DNA of 64,000 nucleotides, from positions 1 through 64,000 of the forward strand of contig NZ_BSNY01000041.1 in NCBI RefSeq assembly GCF_030160235.1, read 5' to 3'. Positions 19,286-28,061 of this stretch are shown here, in pieces. Numbering within the stretch: position 1 is the stretch's first letter; every line of letters begins with the position of its first letter. This stretch comes from Mesorhizobium huakuii (GTDB lineage Bacteria; Pseudomonadota; Alphaproteobacteria; Rhizobiales; Rhizobiaceae). Under the pieces are notes generated by a model. The model did not search any database. It was not told the origin of the DNA and saw only the letters and a program-made list of their open reading frames with translations. A program made the position numbers and the translations under genes.

Positions 19286-20443
19286 CTAGAGGCCGAGCAT
19301 TTCCCTTGGATCGAAAGTGACCCGGATGTCGTTCCAGATATCCTGCTTGCCTGCAGGAACCTGCAGGCCGGCCACGTCGCATTTCTGAACCGCGCGAACC
19401 GCGCTCTCATCGAACTGCCGGTTGCCGCTGGACTTCTCGACGGAGGGGCGGCCGTCGAGCTTGCCGGAGTTATTCAGGTTGAAGCGCACGACCACGACGA
19501 AATTCTCCGAGCCCTCGAGGCCGACCGGCAACGTCCAGCAACCACCCAACTGGCTTTCCAGGGCGCCCTGCTCCGACTTCGACAGCTTCTGGCCCTGATC
19601 CTTGTCGCCGCCGAGCGAAGCCTGCTGCGTCGAACGCTTGGCACCGCCACCGGATGGCTTCTGCTTGTCGAGCAGGGCCGATATCTCATTGGCGTTGAAT
19701 TGCTTGTCGTCGGACTTCGGCTTCGACGACGCTTCCTTGACCGGCTTGTCGGCATCCTTGCGTTCCGGCGCCTTGGCGCTTTCAGCCTGTGCCGGCTGCG
19801 GTTTCGGCCGCGCTTCCGGCGCGGGAGCCGAACTCGGCAGTTGCGTCTCTTCGGTCGGCGGGTCCTTGGCTATGGCTTCGGCAACGGCATCCGGCTTGAC
19901 TTCGGGCGTCGGATCGATGGCCGCGGTCTTGTCCTGCGGCGGCGGGGTCGGCGCCGGCTTGACCGGCGTCGGCTTGGGCTCGGTCTGCTTGACCGGCTCG
20001 GGCTTGACCTCTTCCTTGGGGGTCGGCGCGGGCGCCACTTCCGTCGCCGGAATGGGCTTCGGCTTTTCCTGCGGCTTCGGCACGTCCTCGGTCTTCGGCG
20101 TCTCTTTGGGGGTCGGCGCGGGCGGCGGGGCCGAGGTCATGTCGACGGGCTTCGGCTTGGCCTCCGGCGTTATCGGCTTGTCAGTGTCGACGCTGTTTTC
20201 GCCGACCTTCTGCGCGGCCGGCACGATGTCGGGACGCTGCGTCGGCAGCGGCGCCGGCTTTTCATGCATCACGGCCTTCTTGTCGCCCTGCAGCGTCTGC
20301 GCGATGGCTTCCATCGGCACGATATCGACCGCGACCGACTCGACATCGGCGGACGGAAGCGCGGCCGGCGCCGACAAGGTGAACAGGCCAAAGGCCAGCA
20401 CCGCCGTGTGCAAGATCACCGATGTGGTGAGGCCGGTCTTCAT
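19286..20443 (-). CDS. tolA: TolA, Tol-Pal energy-transducing protein
   Basis: The 385-residue protein has one N-terminal membrane helix (about 5-24), a long extended Pro/Lys/Glu/Ala-rich periplasmic region (about 60-270) and a C-terminal globular domain (about 285-385). The last part carries [11 protein letters not shown] and [10 protein letters not shown], whose two cysteines are placed as in TolA domain III. It couples the TolQR proton channel to TolB-Pal. The middle domain is proline-rich rather than the alanine-rich helix of E. coli, as is common in alphaproteobacteria. It lies 7 bases after tolR. Confidence 0.93.
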   Translation of the reverse strand: MKTGLTTSVILHTAVLAFGLFTLSAPAALPSADVESVAVDIVPMEAIAQTLQGDKKAVMHEKPAPLPTQRPDIVPAAQKVGENSVDTDKPITPEAKPKPVDMTSAPPPAPTPKETPKTEDVPKPQEKPKPIPATEVAPAPTPKEEVKPEPVKQTEPKPTPVKPAPTPPPQDKTAAIDPTPEVKPDAVAEAIAKDPPTEETQLPSSAPAPEARPKPQPAQAESAKAPERKDADKPVKEASSKPKSDDKQFNANEISALLDKQKPSGGGAKRSTQQASLGGDKDQGQKLSKSEQGALESQLGGCWTLPVGLEGSENFVVVVRFNLNNSGKLDGRPSVEKSSGNRQFDESAVRAVQKCDVAGLQVPAGKQDIWNDIRVTFDPREMLGL

Positions 20444-20450
20444 CGCGCGT

Positions 20451-20903
20451 CTATTGATCCTGTTCCTGCAGCGAAACCAGGCCGATATTCTTGTAGCCGG
20501 CGGCCGAAATGCGGGCCATCACCTTCATCGCCGTGCCATAGTCGGTAGACTTGTCGCCACGGATGAAGATCCGCTCCTCGTAACCGGTCTTCGAGATCGC
20601 CTGCAGCTTGGCCACCAGCTCTTCGATCGGAATCTCGGTTTCCTGGAGATAGATCTGGCCGGCTGCGTTGATCGAGACGGTGATCGGCTGCGTGTCGGCA
20701 TTCATCGCCTTGGCCTGCGTGTCGGGCAGGTCGATCGGCACGCCGACGGTCAGCATCGGCGCCGCGACCATGAAGATGATCAAAAGCACCAGCATCACGT
20801 CGACCATCGGCGTGACGTTGATCTCCGACATCAGAGCGTGGTGACGGCCGCGCCGCCTGTGGCCGCGCCCGCCGCGTCCCGCCATGCCTACGGACATACC
20901 CAT
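20451..20903 (-). CDS. tolR: TolR, proton-channel subunit
   Basis: The 150-residue ExbD/TolR protein has a basic N-terminus with an Arg/His cluster. One membrane helix (about 33-55, starting MVDVMLVLLIIFMVAA) carries the essential aspartate D35. A periplasmic domain follows. It forms the stator channel with TolQ. GAGGAG precedes the ATG at 20903. It lies 10 bases after tolQ. Confidence 0.95.
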   Translation of the reverse strand: MGMSVGMAGRGGRGHRRRGRHHALMSEINVTPMVDVMLVLLIIFMVAAPMLTVGVPIDLPDTQAKAMNADTQPITVSINAAGQIYLQETEIPIEELVAKLQAISKTGYEERIFIRGDKSTDYGTAMKVMARISAAGYKNIGLVSLQEQDQ

Positions 20904-20913
20904 CAGCTACTCC

Positions 20914-21624
20914 TCAGGCCTTCGGCGCGACTTTTTCATCGATTTGGCGCGAGAGTATGGCGGAGAACTCGTCGGAGAACCCCTCCATGCGCACTGCGAG
21001 CTTGCTCGCATCCGATGACAGCTTGTTGTAGGCGATGACGGCCGGGATGGCGGCGAGCAGGCCGATGGCCGTCGCCAGCAGCGCCTCGGCGATGCCGGGC
21101 GCGACCACCGCGAGGCTGGTGTTCTTGGAGCCGGCAATGGCCTGGAACGAGGTCATGATGCCGATGACCGTGCCGAACAAACCGATGAACGGGGCCGCCG
21201 AGCCGGTGGTGGCGAGAAAGCCGAGGCGACCCTCCAGCTTTTCCATCTCGCGGGTCAGCGCCAGGTCCATCGCCTTGTCGATGCGCGTCTGCAGACCGAG
21301 CGGCGTCTTGGCGCCCTTCTCGAAACTCTTCTTCCACTCGCGCATGGCGGCGACGAAAATGGCGCCCATGCCTGATGTCTTGCGGTCGGCGAGCGTGCGG
21401 TAGAGCTCTTCCAGCGACTGCCCGGACCAGAAGACCTGCTCGAAGCGGTTCAGCGCCAGCCGCATGCGGCCATAGGCAACCAGCTTGTCGATGATGATCG
21501 CCCAGGTCCAGACCGAGGCGCAGAGCAGCCCGATCATGACCAGCTTGACCACCCAGCTGGCCTGCATGAACAGCGCCCAAATCGACAATTGCGCGCCCGG
21601 ATCGGCGAGTGCGATATTTTCCAT
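20914..21624 (-). CDS. tolQ: TolQ, proton-channel subunit
   Basis: The 236-residue inner-membrane protein has three membrane helices. The first is near the N-terminus (VKLVMIGLLCASVWTWAIII). The last two lie in the conserved block GSAAPFIGLFGTVIGIM and IAEALLATAIGLLAAIPAV. It forms the proton-driven motor with TolR. Two ATGs are adjacent (21627 and 21624); the second is better spaced (7 bases) from AAGGA. The long upstream extension is not family-like. An imperfect CtrA-like half-site pair sits about 190 bases upstream. Confidence 0.95.
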   Translation of the reverse strand: MENIALADPGAQLSIWALFMQASWVVKLVMIGLLCASVWTWAIIIDKLVAYGRMRLALNRFEQVFWSGQSLEELYRTLADRKTSGMGAIFVAAMREWKKSFEKGAKTPLGLQTRIDKAMDLALTREMEKLEGRLGFLATTGSAAPFIGLFGTVIGIMTSFQAIAGSKNTSLAVVAPGIAEALLATAIGLLAAIPAVIAYNKLSSDASKLAVRMEGFSDEFSAILSRQIDEKVAPKA

Positions 21625-21817
21625 CATTACGTCCTTAAGATTTCCGGGCGAAGCTGGCGGCTGGCCCCTGGCATCCCTTGTGGTCGGTTCGCACGAAGCT
21701 ACCGGACGCCCCAAACCGTGCCGTTAGCGGCCTTTTCAGGGCAAATATTGGTGAAAGGAAGGCGCTGGATAGCGCCAATCTTCACCAATCTCTTCATGAA
21801 CCGTTATGGTTAAGGAT

Positions 21818-21853
21818 GGGTTAGTAAATAAGGCGCGGCGCATTGCCGCGCCT
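21818..21853 (-). terminator. Probable intrinsic terminator of ybgC
   Basis: A 9-bp perfect stem (AGGCGCGGC, 21831-21839, with GCCGCGCCT, 21845-21853) is followed on the minus strand by TATTTACTAA. It would separate ybgC from tolQ. Confidence 0.6.
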
Positions 21854-21897
21854 GCCACTCAACCGAACCGGGCCTGCGTCAACTCAGATGCCGTTCA

Positions 21898-22067
21898 AAG
21901 GTGGGTTGAGATTCAGGTTAGGCCGAGTCGAAAACGGTGGGCTCCGAGAACCGGAGCGGAGCGTACTTTTGGGTACGTGAGCACAGTTCTACTGCGACGC
22001 AGTAGAACGGGGAAGCGCAGGAGACCGCCGTTTGCAGGCCGGCCTAACCTGAATATCAACCCACCTT
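21898..22067. repeat. 170-bp element with 28-bp terminal inverted repeats and internal hairpins
   Basis: The left end (21898-21925) and right end (22040-22067) are inverted repeats matching at 27 of 28 positions (AAGGTGGGTTGAKATTCAGG..). Inside are three further hairpins. GTTCTACTGCG/CGCAGTAGAAC (21986-22008) has 11-bp arms and a 1-base loop. CGTAC/GTACG is near 21963-21978, and CTCCG/CGGAG is near 21942-21956. No ORF is present. The right arm runs into ybgC and supplies its last codons and stop. The form is that of a MITE-like non-autonomous element. Confidence 0.75.
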
Positions 22068-22526
22068 GGGCATGAACGCCGCCACCCATTCCTTGGGAAA
22101 CCGCCGCGGCCGGCCATTCTCGCCGATGATCGCCGCCTCGACCTTGGCCTCGACCAGCACCTCCTCGCCACGCTTGAGCTGCTGGGCCATGAAGATGCGC
22201 GCGCCGGAAATCGTGTCGGTGCGGGTGTCGACGGTCAGGATGTCGTCGATGCGGGCGGGGCTGCGGAAGTCGATCTCCATGCGCCGCACCACCCAGACTA
22301 TTCTTTCGCCATGCTTGCCGTCGGCGAGTTCCGTGTGATGCACGCCGGTAAGCCTGAGATAGTCGGAGCGGCCGCGCTCGAGGAATTCGAGATAGCGCGC
22401 ATGGTAGACGACGCCGGAGAAATCGGTGTCGGCATAGTAGACCCGCGCCATCAGCCGGTGGCCGAACGCCGTCAGCGCGCCGGAAAGCCCCGCCAGCAGC
22501 GTCGCCGATTCACCATGATCGCCCAT
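22056..22526 (-). CDS. ybgC: Acyl-CoA thioesterase YbgC (Tol-Pal associated)
   Basis: The 156-residue hotdog-fold thioesterase has the family signature YYADTDFSGVVYHARYLEF, with the catalytic aspartate in YADTD. It is the usual first gene of the tol-pal cluster and is linked to phospholipid or acyl metabolism at the inner membrane. The start has AAGGAAG seven bases upstream. Its C-terminus FMPKVG and stop codon are encoded within the arm of the inverted-repeat element at 21898-22067, so its native C-terminus may have been replaced. Confidence 0.92.
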   Translation of the reverse strand: MGDHGESATLLAGLSGALTAFGHRLMARVYYADTDFSGVVYHARYLEFLERGRSDYLRLTGVHHTELADGKHGERIVWVVRRMEIDFRSPARIDDILTVDTRTDTISGARIFMAQQLKRGEEVLVEAKVEAAIIGENGRPRRFPKEWVAAFMPKVG

Positions 22527-22583
22527 TGCGCTTCCTTTTTAAGTCCCGAAGAGGCACCTCTTCTCCGCGCGACAAAGCATCGG

Positions 22584-23831
22584 ATGGCACTGTTGACGGC
22601 GATGATCAAGAGTTTGGCGGCGCTGTTCGTGCTGCTGGCGTTGGCGCTGCCTGGTCAGGCGGCGACCTTCACGATGAAGCGCGGCCTCAATCTCGACCAG
22701 TGGGTCACCTGGCCCGGCGAGGATCACTGGGGTGATCGCAAAGCCATCCTGCCCTATCCGGAATGGCGCAAATTCCTTGGGAATGACGATCTCAGAGCGC
22801 TCAAGGAAGCGGGTTTCGATTTCCTGCGCATGCCGGTCGACCCGTCGCCTTTCCTGTCCGGCCAGACAACGGCGTTGCGTGACGACCTCTATGCCAGCGT
22901 GCTGGACTCGGTGCGCATGATCAACCGCGCCGGCCTGAAGGTGATCGTCGACATGCACCTGATCCCGGCCGGCGGCAGCCGCAAGATCGGCATGGCCGAG
23001 GTGATGGATGATCCCCAGACGTTCGACCGCTACCTCGATATGGTGCGCAAGATGGCCCGCACCCTGGCCGGCGAAGATCCGAGCCAAGTCGCCTTCGAGC
23101 TTATGAACGAACCGATCGTCGATTGCGACAGCGCCGGCACCAGCCTTTGGCCGGACCGCCAGCGCAAATTATTCGCCGCGGCGCGGTCATCGGCTGTGAA
23201 ATTGACCCTGGTGCTGACCGGCGCCTGCTATTCCGCCGCTTCGTCCCTGGAGAAGATCGATCCCAAGGCGATCCCCGACGACAATGTCATCTGGACTTTT
23301 CACTCCTATGATCCGTTCCTGCTCACCCACCAGGGTGCGACCTGGGCCGGCGACTTTATCCCCTATGTGACCGGACTACCCTATCCGCTCGGCGCCGTGC
23401 CGAAGGCGCGGCTCGACCTGACGCTGGACACCATCCGCGCCCGGATCAAGGCCGAGGCGCCATGGACACGGCAAAGCGGCCTGCTGGCCTATCTCGACGA
23501 ACAGGTCGCCAGCATGGACACATCCGAAAAACTGCTCGGCCTGATGGACGCGCCGTTCAAAAGGGTCGACGCATGGGCGAAAGCCAATGGCATCAAGCCG
23601 GAAAACATCACGCTGGGCGAGTTCGGCATGATCCGCCAGGAATACGGCAATGCCTATGTGATGCCGGGCGAGTACCGCGCCGCCTACGTCAAGGACATGA
23701 TCGCCCGCGCCGAGGCGCATGGTTTCTCATGGTCCGTGTGGGGCTATGGCGGCGCCTTCGGCATCGTCGATGCCTTCAATGGTGACAAGGCCGAGCCGGA
23801 TGTGATGGACGTGATCCGCTCGCTTCACTGA
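22584..23831 (+). CDS. Exported glycoside hydrolase family 5 (cellulase-like)
   Basis: The 415-residue precursor has a signal peptide (MALLTAMIKSLAALFVLLAL, cleavage after GQA). The acid/base glutamate lies in FELMNEP (E176) and the nucleophile in ITLGEFGM (E346). The upstream Arg/His motifs (FDFLRMPVD, VDMHLI) also fit family 5. The likely action is on beta-1,4-glucans, which could mean plant cell-wall loosening or trimming of the cell's own polysaccharide. It is divergent from ybgC (57-base gap). The start is uncertain: 22602 or an earlier ATG are alternatives because no clear ribosome site is visible. Confidence 0.85.
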   Translation: MALLTAMIKSLAALFVLLALALPGQAATFTMKRGLNLDQWVTWPGEDHWGDRKAILPYPEWRKFLGNDDLRALKEAGFDFLRMPVDPSPFLSGQTTALRDDLYASVLDSVRMINRAGLKVIVDMHLIPAGGSRKIGMAEVMDDPQTFDRYLDMVRKMARTLAGEDPSQVAFELMNEPIVDCDSAGTSLWPDRQRKLFAAARSSAVKLTLVLTGACYSAASSLEKIDPKAIPDDNVIWTFHSYDPFLLTHQGATWAGDFIPYVTGLPYPLGAVPKARLDLTLDTIRARIKAEAPWTRQSGLLAYLDEQVASMDTSEKLLGLMDAPFKRVDAWAKANGIKPENITLGEFGMIRQEYGNAYVMPGEYRAAYVKDMIARAEAHGFSWSVWGYGGAFGIVDAFNGDKAEPDVMDVIRSLH

Positions 23832-23846
23832 GAACTCTTCCTCACA

Positions 23847-24743
23847 TCAGCCGAGGTCGATCTGCATGATTTCCGGCCGCACGCCGAAACGCACCGGCAT
23901 GATGCTGAAGCCGAGCCCGCCGGAGACGATCAAATTGCGGTCGTTCTCGACGACATGGCCATAGGCGTAGCGATTGCCGAAACGTGAGGGCACGACAGGC
24001 GAATAGCCGAACAGCCGCACCTGCCCGCCATGGGTGTGGCCCGACAGGGTCAGCGAAACCCGCCACGGCACGGTCGGGAAAATGTCCGGCTCATGGGCGA
24101 GCAGGATGATTGGCGCGGTGTCGCCGACCTTGGCCAGCGTGCCGTCGAGATCGTCCAGTCCCTTGCAGTCGTCGCCCTTCCTGGTCGGCAACAGCGCCAG
24201 CTGGTCGGCCAGGCCAGCGATCCAGACGCCATGGCCGTCCTTCTCCAGGCGAACGACATCGTTCTCCAGCACTGGGATACCGACCTTCTCGAGGGCCTTG
24301 CGCGCGATCGTCGGGCCGGCCCCGGCGCGCTGCGCGAAGCCGTCGCTCCACCAATCGTGATTGCCGAGGATCGACAGCACGCCGAGTGGTGCCTTGAGGC
24401 CCGACAGCGCGGATGCCCATTGCGATGGCGTCACCGGTCCCGTCACCATGGGCATGCCGGCGATATAGTCACCCAGCAGCACGATGACGTCCGGCTGCAG
24501 TGCATTCGCCTCTTCGGCGAGCGAAGCGATCCGTTCCTGCGTCATCCAGGGCCGGCAGGCGTGGATATCGGTGAGCGCCACAACCCGCAGCTTCAGGCCA
24601 TCAGGCCAGTGCGGCGGCGTCAGCGCGTAGCGCTTCACATGGGTCAAGAGCATGGGCTCGATGCCGACCGCATAGGCGCCGAGCGCGGCAGCGGTCAGGA
24701 ACGACCCGCCGATGAAGCGCAGGAACCCGCGTCTGGTAATCAT
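23847..24743 (-). CDS. Exported metallophosphoesterase (YaeI-like)
   Basis: The 298-residue protein begins MITRRGFLRFIGGSF, a twin-arginine-type leader, and probably acts at or outside the membrane. The calcineurin-like metal motifs are in order: TDIHACRPW, LLGDYI, LGNHDWW, LLAHEPD and SGHTHGGQ. Relatives include UDP-2,3-diacylglucosamine-type and YaeI phosphodiesterases, but the substrate is not known. It is convergent with the GH5 gene (15-base gap). Confidence 0.85.
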   Translation of the reverse strand: MITRRGFLRFIGGSFLTAAALGAYAVGIEPMLLTHVKRYALTPPHWPDGLKLRVVALTDIHACRPWMTQERIASLAEEANALQPDVIVLLGDYIAGMPMVTGPVTPSQWASALSGLKAPLGVLSILGNHDWWSDGFAQRAGAGPTIARKALEKVGIPVLENDVVRLEKDGHGVWIAGLADQLALLPTRKGDDCKGLDDLDGTLAKVGDTAPIILLAHEPDIFPTVPWRVSLTLSGHTHGGQVRLFGYSPVVPSRFGNRYAYGHVVENDRNLIVSGGLGFSIMPVRFGVRPEIMQIDLG

Positions 24744-24902
24744 GGATTGGCTCCCAGCCCTTCGAGCGCAGCGGTTCCCCGCGCGCGTCCGATAAAATCC
24801 ACGATTACGCCGGCAAATCGGCGAAGACGCGCAGATTTTGCGCAGGACCGGTCACATATCCTTGATCACTGGTCTGGGAACACGCGCCTGAACGCCTGGC
24901 GG

Positions 24903-25940
24903 TTATTCTTCCTGGAACAGGTTGATCTGCTGCTGCGCCAAATCCTTTGGCGCGTCGAGGCCGAGATGGCGCCAGGCATTGGCCGTCAGCATGCGGCCGC
25001 GCGGCGTGCGCTGGATGAAGCCTTGCTGGATCAGGTAGGGCTCGATGATGTCCTCGATGGCGTCGCGCGGCTCGGACAGGCCTGCGGCGATCGTCTCGAT
25101 GCCGACCGGCCCGCCACCGAAATTGCGGGCGATCATGGAGAGATAGCGGCGGTCGAGCGCATCGAGGCCGAGCGCGTCGACTTCCAGCCGGGTCAGCGCC
25201 TCGTCGGCGATAAGACGGTCGACATGGCCGTCGCCGGCGACCGAGGCAAAATCGCGCACGCGGCGCAACAGGCGCCCGGCGATGCGCGGCGTGCCGCGGG
25301 CGCGCCGTGCGATTTCCAGCGCGCCGTCGTCGCCCAGCGGCATTTGCAGGATGCGCGCGCCGCGACGGACGATCTGCTCCAGTTCCTCGACCGTATAGAA
25401 GTTGAGCCGCACCGGAATGCCGAACCGGTCGCGCAGCGGATTGGTGAGCAGGCCAAGCCGCGTGGTGGCGGCGACCAGGGTGAAGCGGGCGAGGTCGATC
25501 TTGACCGAGCGCGCCGCCGGCCCCTCGCCGATGATCAGGTCGAGCTGGAAATCCTCCATCGCCGGATAAAGGATTTCCTCCACCGCCGGGTTGAGCCGAT
25601 GGATCTCGTCGATGAACAGCACGTCGCCTTCTTCGAGATTGGTGAGCAGCGCGGCAAGATCGCCGGCCTTGGCGATGACGGGTCCGGACGTCGAGCGGAA
25701 ATTGACGCCGAGTTCGCGCGCCATGATCTGCGCCAGCGTCGTCTTGCCGAGCCCCGGCGGCCCGACGAACAGCACATGGTCGAGCGCCTCGTTGCGGCCC
25801 TTGGCGGCCTCGATGAAGACTTTGAGATTGGCCCGCACCGCCGCCTGGCCGACGAAATCGGCGAGCGTCTGCGGCCGCAAGGTCTGGTCGGCATCCTCGC
25901 CGCGTTTTTCCGGAGCTATGAGACGGGGCGGCAGGCTCAT
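24903..25940 (-). CDS. ruvB: Holliday junction branch migration helicase RuvB
   Basis: The 345-residue AAA+ motor drives branch migration with RuvA. Walker A GPPGLGKT (60-67), Walker B VLFIDEIH (107-114), sensor AATTRLGLL and arginine-finger region LRDRFGIP are all present. The C-terminal winged helix contains [10 protein letters not shown]. It is the last gene of ruvCAB. It starts 43 bases after ruvA. Confidence 0.98.
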   Translation of the reverse strand: MSLPPRLIAPEKRGEDADQTLRPQTLADFVGQAAVRANLKVFIEAAKGRNEALDHVLFVGPPGLGKTTLAQIMARELGVNFRSTSGPVIAKAGDLAALLTNLEEGDVLFIDEIHRLNPAVEEILYPAMEDFQLDLIIGEGPAARSVKIDLARFTLVAATTRLGLLTNPLRDRFGIPVRLNFYTVEELEQIVRRGARILQMPLGDDGALEIARRARGTPRIAGRLLRRVRDFASVAGDGHVDRLIADEALTRLEVDALGLDALDRRYLSMIARNFGGGPVGIETIAAGLSEPRDAIEDIIEPYLIQQGFIQRTPRGRMLTANAWRHLGLDAPKDLAQQQINLFQEE

Positions 25941-25983
25941 GCCGTCTTCCTTGCATATGGCAGGGGAACGGACAAGCGTGCCC

Positions 25984-26604
25984 TCACCGCGCCAATTCCT
26001 TCAGCCCGAAGCGGATCAGCTTCGAGGCGTCCGCATCCTCGCCCGCGGTCTTCAGCGCCGCGGCCACCGCATTGGCGGCGGTGTCGCGCGAATAGCCGAG
26101 ATTGACCAGCGCCGAGACGGCGTCGGAGATCGGCGCCGGAGCCACGCCTTCGCCGAGCTCCTGTTTCAGGCCGATCGTGCCCGAGGCGGCGCCCGCATAG
26201 GCCGGCGCCTTGTTCTTCAATTCGGTGACGATGCGCTCGGCCACCTTCTTGCCGACGCCGGGCGCGCGGGAAACCATGGCGATGTCGCGCAGCGCGATGG
26301 CATTGGCGAGGTCGGCCGGCGCCAGCGTCGACAGGATGGCCAGCGCCACCTTGGCGCCGACGCCCTGCACATTGCTCATCAACAGCCGGAACCATTCGCG
26401 CTCCAGCGCCGACTGGAAGCCGTAGAGCCGGATCATGTCCTCGCGCACATAGGTCTCGATGAACAGCACCACCGCCTCGCCGGGCGAGGGCAGCGCGGCA
26501 AGTGTGCGCGCCGAGCAGTAGGCGACATAGCCGACGCCATGAATGTCGACGAGGCAATGATCCTCGTCGATCTCGTCCAACGTGCCCTTGAGCTTGCCGA
26601 TCAT
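25984..26604 (-). CDS. ruvA: Holliday junction-binding protein RuvA
   Basis: The 206-residue protein has an N-terminal OB domain ([12 protein letters not shown]), a helix-hairpin-helix centre ([14 protein letters not shown] and [13 protein letters not shown]) and a C-terminal RuvB-binding three-helix domain ([16 protein letters not shown]). The ATG at 26604 gives the family N-terminus. GAGGAA lies upstream. It follows ruvC by 13 bases. Confidence 0.97.
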   Translation of the reverse strand: MIGKLKGTLDEIDEDHCLVDIHGVGYVAYCSARTLAALPSPGEAVVLFIETYVREDMIRLYGFQSALEREWFRLLMSNVQGVGAKVALAILSTLAPADLANAIALRDIAMVSRAPGVGKKVAERIVTELKNKAPAYAGAASGTIGLKQELGEGVAPAPISDAVSALVNLGYSRDTAANAVAAALKTAGEDADASKLIRFGLKELAR

Positions 26605-26617
26605 GCTCAACAATTCC

Positions 26618-27130
26618 TCACGATGCCAATGCCGCCATCCGGTAGGCGACGCTCTGGCGGTGATGCGCGTGGCAAATCGCAATCGCCAGCGCGTCGGCGG
26701 CATGTTCGGTGTCGAACGTCGCCTTGGGCAGCAGCACCTTCACCATCATGTGGATCTGCTTCTTGTCGCCATGGCCGACGCCGATGACCGCCTTCTTCAC
26801 CGCATTGGGCGCATATTCGGCGACGACCAGGCCGGCACGCGCCGGCACCAGCATGGCGATGCCGCGCGCCTGGCCGAGCTTCAGCGTCGCCACGGCATCC
26901 TTGTTGACGAAAGTCTGTTCGACGGCCGCCTCATGCGGCATTGCCGCATGCAGAACTTCGGCGAGCCCGTCATGCAATTGGCAGAGCCGCGTCGCCAGCG
27001 CCGCCTTGTCCTCGGAGCGTACGGTGCCGGACGCGACGAAGCGCAAGGAATTGCCGAGGCTCTCGACGATGCCCCAGCCGGTGCGCCTGAGCCCCGGATC
27101 GATGCCAATGATGCGAATCGCGTCCCCCAT
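26618..27130 (-). CDS. ruvC: Holliday junction resolvase RuvC
   Basis: The 170-residue endonuclease has the RNase H-like acidic set: D11 in [13 protein letters not shown]71 in VEQTFVNKD, and H143/D146 in [12 protein letters not shown]. It resolves Holliday junctions with RuvAB. GGAGGT lies 11 bases before the ATG. It heads the ruvCAB operon. Confidence 0.97.
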   Translation of the reverse strand: MGDAIRIIGIDPGLRRTGWGIVESLGNSLRFVASGTVRSEDKAALATRLCQLHDGLAEVLHAAMPHEAAVEQTFVNKDAVATLKLGQARGIAMLVPARAGLVVAEYAPNAVKKAVIGVGHGDKKQIHMMVKVLLPKATFDTEHAADALAIAICHAHHRQSVAYRMAALAS

Positions 27131-27223
27131 CCCGTCACTTTACCTCCGGGGGACAGCGATGCCAGCGAAATGTGAACAAACCAGAAACGGAGACCTATCG
27201 AGCCGGAAATATTCCGAAGCCGC

Positions 27224-27757
27224 TCAGTTGCGGGCGAACGCAGTGTTGAGCAGGCTGATCTGGTCGGAAACCGGATTGGGCCGGCGGCCCATCGGCTGCA
27301 TGTCGACCACCGCGCCGGGACCGTAGATCTCGTCGTCCATACGGCGTACCAGCGCCTGCAGGCGAAGCGAGCGATTGACGAGGTCGAGGAAATCCGCGGG
27401 CAGTTCGGCCCAGCCTGCGGCTTCGTCATGCGCGGAAGCGGTGTCGAGGCGCACCTTGGATTTTTCCGAAGCGACCTGGTCGCGGGTCATTTCGCCGGAA
27501 TTGGCCGCGCGCTGCAAAAGCAGCCAGGAGGCAACTTGCATCAGCCTGGTGGTCAGCCGCATCGATTCGGCCGCGTAGAGCGTGGCCGCCAGCCGCGACA
27601 GCTTCTTGGCCTCGGCGCGGCCCTTGCCGTCGAGATACTCGGCCGCCTGCTCGACCAGCCCCATGCCTTCCTGGTAGAGCGGTTTAAAGGAGTGCGAAAA
27701 AACCCGACGCTCCGCCAGTTTGACGGTTTTCGCACTGCCCTTCGAAGGCTCGTTCAT
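27224..27757 (-). CDS. rcdA: RcdA-like regulator of CtrA degradation (DUF1465)
   Basis: The 177-residue helical protein matches the DUF1465 family, which includes Caulobacter RcdA. Visible family segments are FKPLYQEGMGLVEQAAEYLD, MRLTTRLMQVASWLLLQRA and LVNRSLRLQALVRRMDDEIY. In Caulobacter RcdA works with CpdR and PopA to present CtrA to ClpXP at the G1-S transition. It is transcribed away from a gap holding a perfect CtrA-type box (27872-27887) and a candidate small RNA. It precedes ruvC on the same strand (93-base gap). The assignment is from memory of the family; function in this organism is inferred. Confidence 0.85.
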   Translation of the reverse strand: MNEPSKGSAKTVKLAERRVFSHSFKPLYQEGMGLVEQAAEYLDGKGRAEAKKLSRLAATLYAAESMRLTTRLMQVASWLLLQRAANSGEMTRDQVASEKSKVRLDTASAHDEAAGWAELPADFLDLVNRSLRLQALVRRMDDEIYGPGAVVDMQPMGRRPNPVSDQISLLNTAFARN

Positions 27758-27871
27758 TGATACGCCCCTGCACTTGCAACCGGCCGATTCGGTTCACTGC
27801 CGATACACCCGGCACCCTATATGACTGAAGCTTGAAAATGCGCTTTGCACGGGGTGAAGGCAAGCACATGT

Positions 27872-27887
27872 TTAACAGAAGGTTAAC
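27872..27887 (-). promoter_or_regulatory. CtrA-type box upstream of rcdA
   Basis: TTAA (27872-27875), seven bases, then TTAAC (27883-27887) is an exact TTAA-N7-TTAAC, 115 bases before the rcdA start. In Caulobacter rcdA transcription depends on CtrA, which would fit a feedback loop. A GANTC methylation site (GATTC, near 27785) lies between the box and the gene. Confidence 0.7.
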
Positions 27888-27923
27888 GGCTGGCCGCTGC
27901 GCCAAGGCCCCCGGAATGGGGAC

Positions 27924-27951
27924 AAAAAAAGAGCCGCGGATAAGGCGGCTC
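27924..27951 (-). terminator. Strong intrinsic terminator ending the small-RNA candidate
   Basis: A 7-bp perfect GC-rich stem (27945-27951 with 27931-27937) is followed on the minus strand by seven Ts. No protein gene ends close to it on that strand; the nearest stop is 230 bases upstream. Confidence 0.85.
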
Positions 27952-28021
27952 TCAGGAGTTTAACAGGGAGGCGTCAAACAAAGTGGCTCCAACCACTCGG
28001 TAAGAATCCAGATCACTGGAT
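27924..28021 (-). ncRNA. Candidate small RNA with CU-rich single-stranded segment, upstream of rcdA
   Basis: Read on the minus strand, a ~98-nt RNA would start near 28021 and end at a seven-U tract (27930-27924). Hairpin 1 is AUCCAG-UGAU-CUGGAU (28021-28006). Hairpin 2 is AGUGG-UUGGAG-CCACU (27997-27982). An unpaired stretch with CCUCCC (27971-27966) follows, complementary to Shine-Dalgarno sequences. Hairpin 3 is GAGCCGC-CUUAUCC-GCGGCUC (27951-27931) followed by U7. No coding frame accounts for it. A promoter with a CtrA-type box lies immediately upstream. Confidence 0.6.
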
Positions 28022-28025
28022 GCGC

Positions 28026-28061
28026 ATAGTAAACGCCTGTAAAGCTTAATGAACCTTTAAC
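28026..28061 (-). promoter_or_regulatory. Predicted promoter of the small RNA with CtrA-type box over the -35
   Basis: TTAA (28046-28049), seven bases, then TTAAC (28057-28061) is an exact CtrA consensus. On the minus strand TACTAT (28031-28026) would be the -10 and the box covers the -35 position 17 bases upstream (GTTCAT, poor on its own). That is the usual geometry of CtrA-activated promoters. Transcription would start near 28019-28021, the base of hairpin 1. Confidence 0.55.

Noticed and set aside
21810-21824. TTAA-N7-TTAG upstream of tolQ
   Set aside because: It differs from the CtrA consensus at the last base and is about 190 bases from the gene. I did not count it with the four exact boxes.
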